Counted from the stretch's first letter, positions 42,619 through 52,349 are shown. The stretch is 64,000 nt of DNA from Haloarculaceae archaeon H-GB1-1 (GCA_029688825.1 JARUKX010000009.1:1-64000), one strand, 5' to 3'. Notes: generated by a model from the sequence alone, not told the origin. Numbers and translations: made by a program.

Positions 42619-45600
42619 TCACTCGTCGTCGAAGACCGCCTCGTCCCCGATGTCGCCGATGTCGTCGAGATCGTCGTCGAGATCGGCGATATCGTCGTCG
42701 TCCAGCTCCTCGAAGGGGTCTTCCTCCCCACTCGGTTCGTCGATGACCTCGTCGAACAGGTCGTCGTCGGCAAGCGATTCCTCGAGTTCGTCTCGCGTCG
42801 CAGTCCTCGTTTCGGTTGCGTCGTCCGCGTCACCTCCGCTCGACTCCGATTCGGAGTCCTCCACTGGCGGTCCGCTCGGCTCCTCGACGACCTCGTCGAA
42901 CAGGTCGTCGTCGGCCAGGTCGGCGTCGTCCTCGGCATCTGCCGTGTCGTCGAGGTCTGCGTCGTCCTCGTCATCGGTCGTCGAGCCGCCACCGAAGTCG
43001 ATACCATCGTCGTCCCCGTCTTCCGGTTCGAGGGCCATCCCACCGATTTCGACGTCGTCCTCCCAGTCGGCCTCACCGGACTCGAACTCCGCTTTCAGCT
43101 CCGCGAACGCTGACGCGCCGGCACCGCCCGGATCGTCGTCATCACCGTCGTCATCTCCGTCGTCGTCATCTCCGTCGTCCGCGGCCGACTCGTCCACTAT
43201 CGACGACTCGACAGCATCCTCGTCTTCCACAGTCGATGCGCTCTCCGCGGCAGGACCGTCACCGCTGTCGGTCACGGCATCTTCGTCCGAGTCGCCGCCT
43301 GCGTCGTCGTCCCAGTCCGCTTCGCCCGACTCGAACTCGTCTTTCAGGTCCGCGAACGACGTTCCGCCACCCGAGTCGTCGGTCGATGGAGTGTCGTCGC
43401 CCTCGGCGGACGTGTCCGGAGCGTCGGACTCCTCGACGGTCGCCCCGCCATCGGCCGTCGTCCCCTCCGATTCGTCGTCCCAGTCCGCCTCGCCCGACTC
43501 GAACTCGTCTTTCAGGTCCGCGAACGACGTGCCACCGTCGGAGTCGCCGTCCGCTTGCTGCGTCTGTGAGTCCGAGCCCTCACTCTGGTCGGACTCCGAG
43601 GCGTCGTCGGCCGACGAGTCCAGTTCGTCTTTCAGCTCGTCGAACGACGAGCGCGGCGTCATGTCCAGGTCCTCGAGCTCGTCCAGATCGGAGAGCGACA
43701 ACGAGTCGACCGTTTCGGCGTCGGCTTCCTCTTCCGCTGGCGTGGTTCCGTCGTCGCCCTCGTCCCAGTCCGCTTCGCCCGACTCGAACTCGTCTTTCAG
43801 GTCTGCAAAGGACGTTCCGCCGGCCGAGTCGTCCGTGGGTTGGTCCCCAGATTCGTCGGCGTCATCACTTCCCTCGTCGTCCGCTTGCGGCTCCTCGCCC
43901 TCGTCCCAGTCCGCTTCACCCGACTCGAACTCCGCTTTCAGGTCCGCGAACGACGTTCCGCCACCCGAGTCGTCGTCTTCCTGCGTCGAACCGTCCGCAT
44001 CGGCGCGCTGCTCGCCGGCCGGTTCGGGTTCGTCCTCGCTGTCGTCCCAGTCCGCTTCACCGGACTCGAACTCGTCTTTCAGGTCTGCAAAGGACGTACC
44101 ACCAGTGGATTCGTCCTCGGTGTCACGCGCGTCAGCCCCGTCGTCTGGTCGTGGCTCCGCACTATCGTCCCAGTCCGCTTCGCCCGACTCGAATTCGTCC
44201 TTCAGGTCCGCGAACGACGTTCCACCACCCGAATCGGGTGACGCTTCGGCGGCCGACTCGGCATCGTCCACGGCCGCGTCCGCGGAGGAAGCCTCGTCTG
44301 CCGAATCGTCCTCCCAGTCGGCCTCGCCCGACTCGAACTCGTCTTTCAGCTCCGCGAACGACGACTCGTCCGCTTTCCCGACTGCGACGTCGTCCTTACC
44401 CGACGCGTCGTCGTCGCCTTCGGTGGGAGCCTCCACAGCATCCCGGTGACCGTCATCGGAGTCGGCGGCGCTGGGCTGCTCGGGGGTCTCCTCGTCGACT
44501 GCGGACCGGTCGTCCCAGTCCGCGTCGCCGGAGTCGAACTCGTCTTTCAGGTCCGCGAACGACGACTCGTCTGCTTTCCCGACCGCGGCGTCGTCGAGGT
44601 CCGGGCGTTTCGCTCCTCGGTGGTCGTCGGAGTCTGCGACTTCTCGGTCGGTGGCAGAATCTTGGAACTCGGATTCGATTGGGTCGGACTCGTCGTGCCG
44701 TTCAGCAGACGGCTCCGAGCCCTCGTCCCAGTCCGCGTCGCCGGAGTCGAACTCGTCTTTCAGGTCCGCGAACGACGACTCGTCCGCTCTCCCGACCGCG
44801 ACGCCCTCGAACTCGGCGAGTGGGTCGTCCGGGTCCTCGTCGTCGGATGCAGTCGGCTCGGGTTCGGACGTCTCGGCCGGTTCGGACTCGGGTTCGGACC
44901 TCTCGACCGGTTCGGATTCCTCGGTGTCCGTCGACTCGGCGTCCGGTTCCGCACTCGCTGACTCGGCACTCGCCGGTTCGGCCGTATCTGGCTCGTCTCC
45001 CCAGTCCGCCTCGCCCGACTCGAACTCGTCTTTGAGACGGGAGAACGTCGAGTCGCCGGCGCTCGCCGCCGAGTCCGCGTCCGCAGCGGCGTCGGCGGGC
45101 GTCTCCGGCTGCTCGTCCGCCGCAGTCGGTGGTTCTGGAGCCACCGTCTCGGACGCGGACGACGGTGCCTCGGTGGCGGACGGGTCGGACGCGTCGCCGC
45201 GGTCACTCGCTGCTGCAGTTCCGGAATCACTCGCCGCGACGGACTCGTCGGTCGGACTGGGTGGCTGCGTGTCGTCGGTCGTCGGCGTCTCGACGCTGGG
45301 TTCAGACGGCGGTGACTCGGCCGGGCTCCGGTCGCTCGCGGGCGTGCCCGCGGCGGTCTCGATGCGGCGCAGTTGTTCCGGACGGCCGACGAGGTACAAC
45401 GTGTCACCACCGTCGATGCCGAGGGTGCTCGGGGGCAGCGCCCGCACGCCCGTCGAAGCGTTCCGGACCGCGACGACGGAGATGTCGAGTTCGCCAACGG
45501 TTCGGCCGTCGAGTTCGCTACTCTCGGCCACGGAGACGGCGGCCATCGTCTCGTCGGCCGCACGCAACAGCGAGGCGAACTCCCGGTCGGGCCGCGTTTC

Positions 45601-46470
45601 GACGGGCAGGGTAACCAGCTTGTACGTCGTCGCGTCGTCCAGGACGAGCGCGTCCGCCATGTCGACGGCCAGCGTCACCGTGTCGCCCGACACGGCTCGC
45701 ACTTCTGCGGTGAGGACGCGCTGTTGCGGATCGGTCTGCCAGACCTGGACCAGGTCGCCCGCGCTGGCAGCGTGTGCAGGATCCGCCGAGATGGCGACCG
45801 CCGCGGTCTCGGGTGGGAGCGTCGGACCGATGCCGGCGACGCGTGACCCCAGCCCGAGGTACTCGACGGAGCCGTCCGCGTCCAGTTCGAGGTCGACGTA
45901 GCCGACGCCGTAATCGGATTTCAGCCGAGTGACCAGCCGGTCGTGGAGTTCCTCGACGGTCAGCCGCCGCGGGAAGACGAACGTCCGCCCGGCCAGGTCG
46001 TCCTTCGTCGCCTCCGGGACGGGGTCGTAGCCGACGATGTCGTCCACGTCGTCGGGCAGTTCCACGGAGATGACCCGGCCGACCGCACGGACGAGCCGAC
46101 CCACTTCGCCGTCGGCGTCGACGTGCCGGCCGTCTCTGGTCTCGAAGACGTCCTCGGCGAGCTGGTCGCCGAGGCGCGTGCCCACCCAGGTGACGGCCAA
46201 CCCGAGCACGAGCGTCGCACCGTTGACCAACACGAGTCCGAGGTCGAACAGCGCGGCGCTACCGATTGCCTGGCCTAGGGCCGTCGACGCGTTCAGGTAG
46301 ACGGCGATCGCACTCAGGCCGGCGAGAATCGAGAGCTGGGGGGCGACGGATTCGCGAACGTACCAGCGGTAGCCGACCGCGACGGCGGCGGAGATGGTGC
46401 CTGCCACGATCGCGACGCCGACCGCTCTCGCGACGGCGACGAGGAACGGCTCGGTCGCCGCCGGACTCAT
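42619..46470 (-). CDS. RCK_C-type membrane protein with 12 acidic Trp-ending repeats
   Basis: The 1283-aa protein has three hydrophobic segments (about 8-32, 46-68, 74-98), a cytoplasmic region and an RCK_C/TrkA-C-like domain (about 295-372). From 475 to about 1140 follow 12 copies of a motif like SFADLKDEFESGEADWDD, with the Phe at 476, 567, 638, 705, 753, 794, 841, 888, 943 (degenerate), 983, 1039 and 1122, set in Asp/Glu/Ser linkers. Two copies of DDDLFDEV(V/I)xEPSG end the array (about 1187-1246). The repeats are likely disordered linear motifs binding a partner. The start overlaps the stop of the preceding membrane protein (ATGA), and a divergent potassium channel adjoins, pointing to potassium-related regulation. 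Confidence 0.85.
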   Translation of the reverse strand: MSPAATEPFLVAVARAVGVAIVAGTISAAVAVGYRWYVRESVAPQLSILAGLSAIAVYLNASTALGQAIGSAALFDLGLVLVNGATLVLGLAVTWVGTRLGDQLAEDVFETRDGRHVDADGEVGRLVRAVGRVISVELPDDVDDIVGYDPVPEATKDDLAGRTFVFPRRLTVEELHDRLVTRLKSDYGVGYVDLELDADGSVEYLGLGSRVAGIGPTLPPETAAVAISADPAHAASAGDLVQVWQTDPQQRVLTAEVRAVSGDTVTLAVDMADALVLDDATTYKLVTLPVETRPDREFASLLRAADETMAAVSVAESSELDGRTVGELDISVVAVRNASTGVRALPPSTLGIDGGDTLYLVGRPEQLRRIETAAGTPASDRSPAESPPSEPSVETPTTDDTQPPSPTDESVAASDSGTAAASDRGDASDPSATEAPSSASETVAPEPPTAADEQPETPADAAADADSAASAGDSTFSRLKDEFESGEADWGDEPDTAEPASAESASAEPDAESTDTEESEPVERSEPESEPAETSEPEPTASDDEDPDDPLAEFEGVAVGRADESSFADLKDEFDSGDADWDEGSEPSAERHDESDPIESEFQDSATDREVADSDDHRGAKRPDLDDAAVGKADESSFADLKDEFDSGDADWDDRSAVDEETPEQPSAADSDDGHRDAVEAPTEGDDDASGKDDVAVGKADESSFAELKDEFESGEADWEDDSADEASSADAAVDDAESAAEASPDSGGGTSFADLKDEFESGEADWDDSAEPRPDDGADARDTEDESTGGTSFADLKDEFESGEADWDDSEDEPEPAGEQRADADGSTQEDDDSGGGTSFADLKAEFESGEADWDEGEEPQADDEGSDDADESGDQPTDDSAGGTSFADLKDEFESGEADWDEGDDGTTPAEEEADAETVDSLSLSDLDELEDLDMTPRSSFDELKDELDSSADDASESDQSEGSDSQTQQADGDSDGGTSFADLKDEFESGEADWDDESEGTTADGGATVEESDAPDTSAEGDDTPSTDDSGGGTSFADLKDEFESGEADWDDDAGGDSDEDAVTDSGDGPAAESASTVEDEDAVESSIVDESAADDGDDDDGDDDGDDDDPGGAGASAFAELKAEFESGEADWEDDVEIGGMALEPEDGDDDGIDFGGGSTTDDEDDADLDDTADAEDDADLADDDLFDEVVEEPSGPPVEDSESESSGGDADDATETRTATRDELEESLADDDLFDEVIDEPSGEEDPFEELDDDDIADLDDDLDDIGDIGDEAVFDDE
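43051..45048 (-). repeat. Array of 12 motif-coding repeats
   Basis: The DNA encodes 12 spaced copies of SFADLKDEFESGEADW-like units. Codons vary between copies while the peptide is kept, so selection acts on the protein motif. The units are 41-91 codons apart, so this is not a satellite of fixed period. Confidence 0.8.
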
Positions 46471-47735
46471 GCGACTGCCTCCGAGAACGTGGTCAGCTTC
46501 TCGCGCGTCCCGACCGCGAACAGTTCGTCACCACCGGTCAGCTGGGTCGCCCCCCGTGGCGCGACCTGCCAGCCGTCGGGATGGCGGACGGCGAGGACGG
46601 TGACGTCGTAGTTGTCGAGCACGCGCGTCTCCCCGAGCGTCGCGCCGTCGAGCGGTCCATCCTCCCTGACCGTAAGCCGCTTGAATCGCCTGCCCATCCG
46701 GCGCAGCAGCGAGACGAGTTCGTACTCGCGGCGAGTGCCGCGGGACTCGACGATGACGCGAGCACGGTCCGCAGCCAGCAGCGGTTGCACGTCGGTTCGA
46801 GTCACGGCGACGGTGATTCTACCCTCGCCACCGGCGGTCGTCGGCGCACGAATGGGTGCCGGCGATGCCGACTCGTCGCCATCTGTTCGTTCGTCGTCGG
46901 GAACAGAAGGAGTCTCGTCCGGGTGTCCGGCCTGCGAGGGCGCTTCGACGTCCGGTCCCGCACCGGCGGTCGCTCGCCGCGAGTGCGCACTCACGACCGT
47001 CCCGCGGACCTGCGCGTCGGCCGTGATGACGGTCACCTCGTCGCCGCGAGCGACGCCGGTCGGGACGAGCGCGTTCACGGACACCGCCTGCTTGTTGCCG
47101 GGAATCCGTTTCGACAGCCCGGAGAACGGCGGTGCGGCGACGACCGACGCCCGCCCCTTCTCGTCCAGCGAGACGGCGACGTCGCCGAGGTCGTGTTCGG
47201 TCTTCAGTCGTTCGGCCAGCCTGCTCTCGAGTTCGGATATCCGCAAGTCCGACGGAAATGTCCACTCGGTCCCGCGAATCGCTGCCCGCAGGTCGTCGGA
47301 CAGCGGCGGATACCCCTCCATGTCGGCGACGTCGCCGACGACGCGAACGCGAACTTCGTCTCGACCGGGGAGTTTGACCTCCGTCGAGAGGGTACGCTCG
47401 CGGAGTTTCGATAGGGAGAGCCGTTTCGGGACTCGCGCGCCCATCGCGTCGCCGCGGTTGTGAGCGTACAGCGACATCATCGCGACGACGAGGAGACCCG
47501 TCATCACCGAGGGCGCGTTGGCCGATTGCGTGACCGTCGGGTCCGCGATGGCCAGCAGTCCCCCGTTGAGCCCGGCCAGCGCGATGCCGAGGACGACCAC
47601 ACCGAAACCGGGCACCGTAACGCCGGTAAAGTACTTGAACACGAATCCGAGTGCCCAGGAGACGAGTGCCGGGATGATGCCAGTGAGGATACCGAGGTAG
47701 ATGCCGAGGAGAATCTCCACTGGGAGAGACGCCAT
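46467..47735 (-). CDS. Membrane protein with TrkA-C/RCK_C-like domain
   Basis: The 422-aa protein has three hydrophobic segments (about 8-32, 40-66, 72-92), an N-terminal cytoplasmic domain of mixed alpha-beta type (about 105-225), a Thr/Pro/Asp linker and a C-terminal domain (about 340-422). RRMGRRFKRLTVREDGPLDG and NYDVTVLAVRHPDGW there resemble RCK_C modules that sense ligands in potassium channels and transporters. The following 1283-aa gene repeats this layout, so the two are probably paralogous partners. It lies divergent to the potassium channel gene (116-bp gap). Confidence 0.78.
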   Translation of the reverse strand: MASLPVEILLGIYLGILTGIIPALVSWALGFVFKYFTGVTVPGFGVVVLGIALAGLNGGLLAIADPTVTQSANAPSVMTGLLVVAMMSLYAHNRGDAMGARVPKRLSLSKLRERTLSTEVKLPGRDEVRVRVVGDVADMEGYPPLSDDLRAAIRGTEWTFPSDLRISELESRLAERLKTEHDLGDVAVSLDEKGRASVVAAPPFSGLSKRIPGNKQAVSVNALVPTGVARGDEVTVITADAQVRGTVVSAHSRRATAGAGPDVEAPSQAGHPDETPSVPDDERTDGDESASPAPIRAPTTAGGEGRITVAVTRTDVQPLLAADRARVIVESRGTRREYELVSLLRRMGRRFKRLTVREDGPLDGATLGETRVLDNYDVTVLAVRHPDGWQVAPRGATQLTGGDELFAVGTREKLTTFSEAVA

Positions 47736-47851
47736 ACTCCAAATCTATTCGTCCTCATACAAACCACTACCGACGTTTTCAGAAGTTGAATTTGGGAGGA
47801 CGAAGGGGAGATGGCGACAGAGTTTACACGTCCGATGAGCAGCAGTGTAGT

Positions 47852-49018
47852 ATGGGCGGGATGGAGGGTCGTGCCGAACGGGTGCGACTGTTCGGTGCGC
47901 GCGCGGCGATCTGGATGACCACGGCAGTCGCGCTGCTGTCTTTCGCAACGGGGATTGTCAACATCGGAAACAGTGGCGTCCAGGGTCCGCTCGCGTCGAT
48001 GGTTCCGCTCGCGGTCCAGCGGGCGGCGGGCTTCACCGGCGCGTTCACCGGCTTCCTGATGCTCGGGAGCGCCTACGGGATGCGGCGACGCTTCCGCGTC
48101 GCGTGGTACACGACCGTCGTGTTGCTGCCGATGACGGCGATCCAGGGGCTCGTCCAGTCGAGCGAGTTCTCGGTCCCGCTGGTCGTGCTCTCGACGGTGT
48201 CACTGCCCACGGTCTTGCTCAACCATCGCCGCTTCGACCGGGAACTCGACCTGACGGCGACCCAGCTTGCGGCGATGGCCGCGCTCGGCGGGACCCAGAT
48301 ATACGGGACCGTGGGCGCGTACGCGCTCCGGTCGGAGTTCACCAACGTCGACACACTGACCGACGCGTTCTACTTCACCCTCGTGACGGCCAGCACCGTC
48401 GGCTACGGAGATCTGACGCCGGCGAGCCAGCAGGCTCGGCTGTTCGGGATGTCGGTCGTCCTCCTCGGAACCACGAGCTTCGCCGTCGCATTGGGGTCGC
48501 TGCTTGGGCCAGCCATCGAAGCCCGATTCGCGAACGCACTCGGTACCATGACAGACTCACAACTCAACGTCGTCGAGAACCACGTCCTGGTCCTCGGCTT
48601 CGGCGAACTGACTGAACCGCTTTTGGACGAACTGGCTCCAGCCGCCAGCTTCGTCGTCATCACCCCGAACGCGGACCGGGCGACGGAGTTGCGGAACCGC
48701 GACGTGACCGTGCTGACCGCCGACCCGAGCGACGAGGAACCGCTCCGGAAGGCCGGTATCGAAGACGCGCGTGCCATCATCGTTGCCACGAACGACGACG
48801 CGGAGGACGCACTGGCCGTGCTGACCGCACGGGCACTCAACCCCGACATCCGGATCGTCGCGGCGGCGACCGACCGCGAGAACGTGAACAAACTCCGCCG
48901 GGCGGGGGCCGACGAGGTCATCAGCCCGGCCGTCATCGGTGGCCACCTCCTCGTCGAGTCGGCACTCGGACAGGGCGAGATGGAAGCCGTCGCGAACGAG
49001 ATTCTCGACGAGGACTGA
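47852..49018 (+). CDS. Potassium channel with TrkA-N (RCK) domain
   Basis: The 388-aa protein has N-terminal hydrophobic segments and the pore sequence TASTVGYGDLTP (about 169-180), the potassium selectivity filter. A Rossmann TrkA-N domain follows, with LVLGFGELTEPLL (about 237-249), where the third glycine of GxGxxG is Thr. It is of the Kch/MthK type, gated by a nucleotide or ion. The other two membrane proteins of the divergent operon carry TrkA-C-like domains, which this protein lacks. The ATG at 47852 is used; Met4 is an alternative. Confidence 0.93.
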   Translation: MGGMEGRAERVRLFGARAAIWMTTAVALLSFATGIVNIGNSGVQGPLASMVPLAVQRAAGFTGAFTGFLMLGSAYGMRRRFRVAWYTTVVLLPMTAIQGLVQSSEFSVPLVVLSTVSLPTVLLNHRRFDRELDLTATQLAAMAALGGTQIYGTVGAYALRSEFTNVDTLTDAFYFTLVTASTVGYGDLTPASQQARLFGMSVVLLGTTSFAVALGSLLGPAIEARFANALGTMTDSQLNVVENHVLVLGFGELTEPLLDELAPAASFVVITPNADRATELRNRDVTVLTADPSDEEPLRKAGIEDARAIIVATNDDAEDALAVLTARALNPDIRIVAAATDRENVNKLRRAGADEVISPAVIGGHLLVESALGQGEMEAVANEILDED

Positions 49019-49030
49019 CGCGACCGACCG

Positions 49031-50527
49031 CTAGCTCCGGTCGACGATGGCGACGTCCGTGTCCAGGTCCTGGATCCGCTCGAACGTCGGCGGCGAGATG
49101 AGCCGTGATGCGGCACTGCGGTCGGTGCTCGCGCCCATGATGACGAGGTCGTACGCGCCTGTCGTCTCTGCGAGGAATGACTCGATGCTGCCCACGGAGA
49201 CGCGCGTCTCGATGGTCCCCCCGAAGGGGTCGACGAGGTCCGCCAGCATCTCCTCGGCCTGTCGGCGGTTCTTATCGCTTGGGAGACAGGTAGCGGCGCT
49301 GATGCGGCCGGCCTCCCCGGCCAGCCGACAGGCGAAATCGAGCATGCTGTGTGCGACGTCGCTGGCGCGTCTGACCGGGACGAGAACGCGTCGCCAGCGG
49401 GTCCGGCCGGCGTGGGATCGGTGGACGACGACGTCCGTGTCACCGCGGAAGAGGTCACGGACGAACGGCGACAGGCCACCGTGACGTTCCTCGTAGGAGG
49501 CCGCGACGAGGTCGCAGTTCACCTCGTCGGCGATCTGGAGGACCGTGGGCGCGGGGTTCGCTCCGTCGACGGCGACCACCACCTCACACGGGACGCCGAC
49601 CTGCGTCTCGATCTCCGCGGCTCGCATCTCCAAATTCGTCACCGCCGAGGAGACGGCCCGTTCTGCCTCGACCTCGGAGAGAGCCTCGTCCGACGAACGC
49701 CCGTCCGTCGTCCGGCCACCGTCGGCTCGAAGCGGCGCGGGCCGGCGGTGGTCGTCGAGCAGTTCCCGCTCGGCCATCGCCGCGTCGGCGCTCTCGACCA
49801 AGTCGAGGAGGACGACCTTGCCCGCGTCGTGCGCCCCGGCGAGTCGTGCCGCCAGCATCGCCGTCGCGTCCGGATTCGCCCCGCGCATCGGCACCAGGAC
49901 GTGGTCGTCGCCCTTCGTCGACTCGTAGAGGAATGCCGCCCGCTGCTCGTAGACGCGGTCGTGCCAGACGGAGAAGACGCCGGCCACCAGCGAACTCGCC
50001 AGGAAGACGCTGGCGACGTAGCCCGAGAGGACGCCGCTGGGGACCAGCAGCGTGAGCAGCGCCGTCGAGAACGCCGACGGCTCCTCGACGTCGAGCGGCC
50101 ACGTGACCGCACCGGTGAGGAACACGGCCAAGGCAGCCCCACCCGCGTGGACCTGGAACTGCCCCGTCGCAGTGCCTCCCAGGAGCAGCGACGACAGAAT
50201 CACCGCGAGCCACCCACACAGCGCGCCGATGGTGAGCCCGGCGACGAATCGACTCGGTGTCGCGTACCGACTGTCCGGGTTCGCGAACAGCGTGTACGTG
50301 CCCGACGCCAGCGGCGGAAAGAGCAGGAAGGAGAGCTGCTGAACCGAGTTCGACAGCAGTGTAACCACTCCGATGAGCAACGGGACGAACAGCAGCGCCG
50401 AGAGGTGGACCAGATTGCGCGTCTGTTCGAGCCACCGGCGGAACTCCCGGAGTTCGCGGCGCTCGATCCGCCGCGCACGCCGCGCCCAGGCGTAGAGGAA
50501 ATCGTACAGCCCCAACCGGTCGTCCAT
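49031..50527 (-). CDS. HPP-family membrane protein fused to two UspA-like domains
   Basis: The 498-aa protein has a cytoplasmic start (1-35), four to five hydrophobic segments (about 38-190) of the HPP type with FLLFPPLASGTYTLF, and two C-terminal universal-stress-like domains. The first begins HVLVPMRGANPDATAM; the second begins RVLVPVRRASDVAHSM and ends DLVIMGASTDRSA, where the nucleotide-binding loop GxxxDR(S/A) is visible. It may be a small-ion transporter whose USP domains sense ATP or AMP. ATG at 50527 is used; an upstream GTG (50551) would add eight residues. It converges on the potassium channel gene. Confidence 0.85.
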   Translation of the reverse strand: MDDRLGLYDFLYAWARRARRIERRELREFRRWLEQTRNLVHLSALLFVPLLIGVVTLLSNSVQQLSFLLFPPLASGTYTLFANPDSRYATPSRFVAGLTIGALCGWLAVILSSLLLGGTATGQFQVHAGGAALAVFLTGAVTWPLDVEEPSAFSTALLTLLVPSGVLSGYVASVFLASSLVAGVFSVWHDRVYEQRAAFLYESTKGDDHVLVPMRGANPDATAMLAARLAGAHDAGKVVLLDLVESADAAMAERELLDDHRRPAPLRADGGRTTDGRSSDEALSEVEAERAVSSAVTNLEMRAAEIETQVGVPCEVVVAVDGANPAPTVLQIADEVNCDLVAASYEERHGGLSPFVRDLFRGDTDVVVHRSHAGRTRWRRVLVPVRRASDVAHSMLDFACRLAGEAGRISAATCLPSDKNRRQAEEMLADLVDPFGGTIETRVSVGSIESFLAETTGAYDLVIMGASTDRSAASRLISPPTFERIQDLDTDVAIVDRS

Positions 50528-50577
50528 GGATGGCGTATCCGCTGCCGTCACGTAAAAATGGCGGCCCGTGTACGGCC

Positions 50578-51303
50578 CTACAGCCGACTCGCCGCGGTCA
50601 ACGACAGTTCGATGGCGCGCGCGACGTTGTCTTTGGCCTTCTCGGGCAGTTCCTCGGCGTCGGTCTCGCCCTTCTGCGTGCCCTCGACGAGGTTGCCGTC
50701 GACGGTGCAGATGGCACCCGCGCGCATACCCTTCCGCCGGGCGAGCGTGAACAGCGCGGCGGCCTCCATCTCCACGGCGAGCACGCCCGCCGCTTCCCAG
50801 TTCTCGACGTATTCGTCCGTCTCGGCGTAGAAGGCGTCGTCCGTAGCGATGGGGCCGACGTGGACGTCCTCACCGTTGGCCTCCGCGGCGTCGACGAGCG
50901 ACGTGAGCACGTCGTAGTCCGGGACGGCGGGGATGGTCTCGGACTCGTAGCGCTTGCTCGTCCCCTCGTCCTTCGCGGCACCGGTCGCGACGACCATGTC
51001 GCCGATCTCGATGTCCGACTGGAGTGCTCCAGTCGTGCCCACGCGGATGACGGTCTCGACGCCGACGGCTTCGAGTTCCTCCACGGCGATGGCGGCCGAC
51101 GGCGAGCCGATACCGGTCGAGCAGATGGTCAGGTCGCGACCCTCGTACGTGGCGTTGACGACCTTGTATTCTCGGTTCTCCGCGACGACCTCGTGGTCGT
51201 CACAGTGGGAGGCGATGCGGTCGACTCGACCGGGGTCGCCCGGCACGAGCGCGATATCGTGCACGTCGCCCTCGGCGACGAGCAGGTGCGGTTGCTTGCC
51301 CAT
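50578..51303 (-). CDS. udp: Uridine phosphorylase
   Basis: The enzyme splits uridine to uracil and ribose 1-phosphate, using phosphate. The 241-aa PNP/UDP-family protein has the phosphate-binding GDPGRVDRI (about 22-30), CSTGIGSPSAAIAVEEL (about 61-77), RVGTTGALQ and the substrate strand VLAVEMEAAALFTLAR (about 172-187) with the catalytic Glu-Met-Glu. It lies near deoC, both serving nucleoside catabolism, with one membrane protein gene between them. ATG at 51303. Confidence 0.93.
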   Translation of the reverse strand: MGKQPHLLVAEGDVHDIALVPGDPGRVDRIASHCDDHEVVAENREYKVVNATYEGRDLTICSTGIGSPSAAIAVEELEAVGVETVIRVGTTGALQSDIEIGDMVVATGAAKDEGTSKRYESETIPAVPDYDVLTSLVDAAEANGEDVHVGPIATDDAFYAETDEYVENWEAAGVLAVEMEAAALFTLARRKGMRAGAICTVDGNLVEGTQKGETDAEELPEKAKDNVARAIELSLTAASRL

Positions 51304-51353
51304 AGGCCGCCTGCGAGTGCATGGGTCAAAACCGTTCAGGAAACGGCTGCCGG

Positions 51354-52181
51354 CTACGCGCCGATGACGAACAGAAAGAGATTGTTCGACGCCGGCCCCA
51401 GCCCGAGCGCAGCGGTGAACGCCAGCGCGAGCCGACCCCACGTCGGGTCGTCGTCGACCCAGGCGGAGATGTAGACGAGCAGGACGACCGCGACGACGAG
51501 CTTCACGAGGACGAACAGCCAGCCGACGCCGACGACCTCGGCGGTCGGAAGCGTTCCTGCGAACTCCATGATGGCCCGTGGGAGCGGCGACCGCTCTCCG
51601 GTCCCCAGCACGTCCACGCCGACGGCCGTCGAGATACCGTCGAGCGTGTGCGCGAGGACCACGAGCATGCCCGCGAGTCCGACGCGAGAGACCGCCTCGG
51701 TCCGCCAGATGCTCACGAGGAAGTAGACGACGACGGTGAGCATCCCGCTGACGAGGACGATGGTCGCCGGCCAGAGGAAGTGCGGGCCGCCGAAGGGGAC
51801 CGCCTGCCAGAACAGGGACCCCACGAGGACGATGAGCACGCCAGTCCCGACGCCCCCGACGTAGCGAGGGACGACGGCGGGTTTGTCCCACACCCGTGCG
51901 ACGAACTGCGCACCGAGCCAGACGAGACAGAGCAGGTCGAACGTCGTCACGTACACCGCGGGTGCGCTGAAGAGGGGCATCGCCCACCGCGGGAACGCGC
52001 GAATCACGTAGAACGCGTGCAGACCGCCGCCGATGACCATCCACGGGCCGAAGGCGACGACGGTAGCGTTGGTCACGGCCGAGTCCATCGAGACCAGCAG
52101 GACCACGACGACGACCGTGAGGACAGCGAGTCCGAGCACGTACTCCAGCTCGGGGACGACGAGGCCGCTTGGCAGTACCAT
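51354..52181 (-). CDS. DUF63-type archaeal membrane protein
   Basis: The 275-aa protein has eight or more hydrophobic segments and the DUF63-like features [47 protein letters not shown] and [15 protein letters not shown] at the end. The family is restricted to archaea and has no known function; its conserved His/Asp in the middle of the bilayer could hint at transport or catalysis. Start ATG at 52181 is chosen because the family begins at the hydrophobic part. It sits between udp and deoC. Confidence 0.82.
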   Translation of the reverse strand: MVLPSGLVVPELEYVLGLAVLTVVVVVLLVSMDSAVTNATVVAFGPWMVIGGGLHAFYVIRAFPRWAMPLFSAPAVYVTTFDLLCLVWLGAQFVARVWDKPAVVPRYVGGVGTGVLIVLVGSLFWQAVPFGGPHFLWPATIVLVSGMLTVVVYFLVSIWRTEAVSRVGLAGMLVVLAHTLDGISTAVGVDVLGTGERSPLPRAIMEFAGTLPTAEVVGVGWLFVLVKLVVAVVLLVYISAWVDDDPTWGRLALAFTAALGLGPASNNLFLFVIGA

Positions 52182-52349
52182 GTGGGTACGACGCGCCACG
52201 GACGGTCGAAAACCTTCCGGCCGCGGTTCGTCACCGGTGGAGACGCGCGGGTTGTGGACGGTCACCGGTCGAGGCTGGCCGAGGAGGGCCGGTCACCGGC
52301 CGCGGCGCTCGCCGGTGCGTTTTATGCGGTCCGCGTTCGAGACGAGCAC

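Noticed and set aside
42593-45035. Long Ser- or Arg-rich frames opposite the repeat protein
   Set aside because: They are the reverse complement of the Asp/Glu repeats and are generated by codon bias (GAC to GTC, TCG).
43051-45048. Repeat array considered as CRISPR
   Set aside because: Units differ in DNA, have uneven spacing of 120-270 bases and are translated in one frame; no cas genes.
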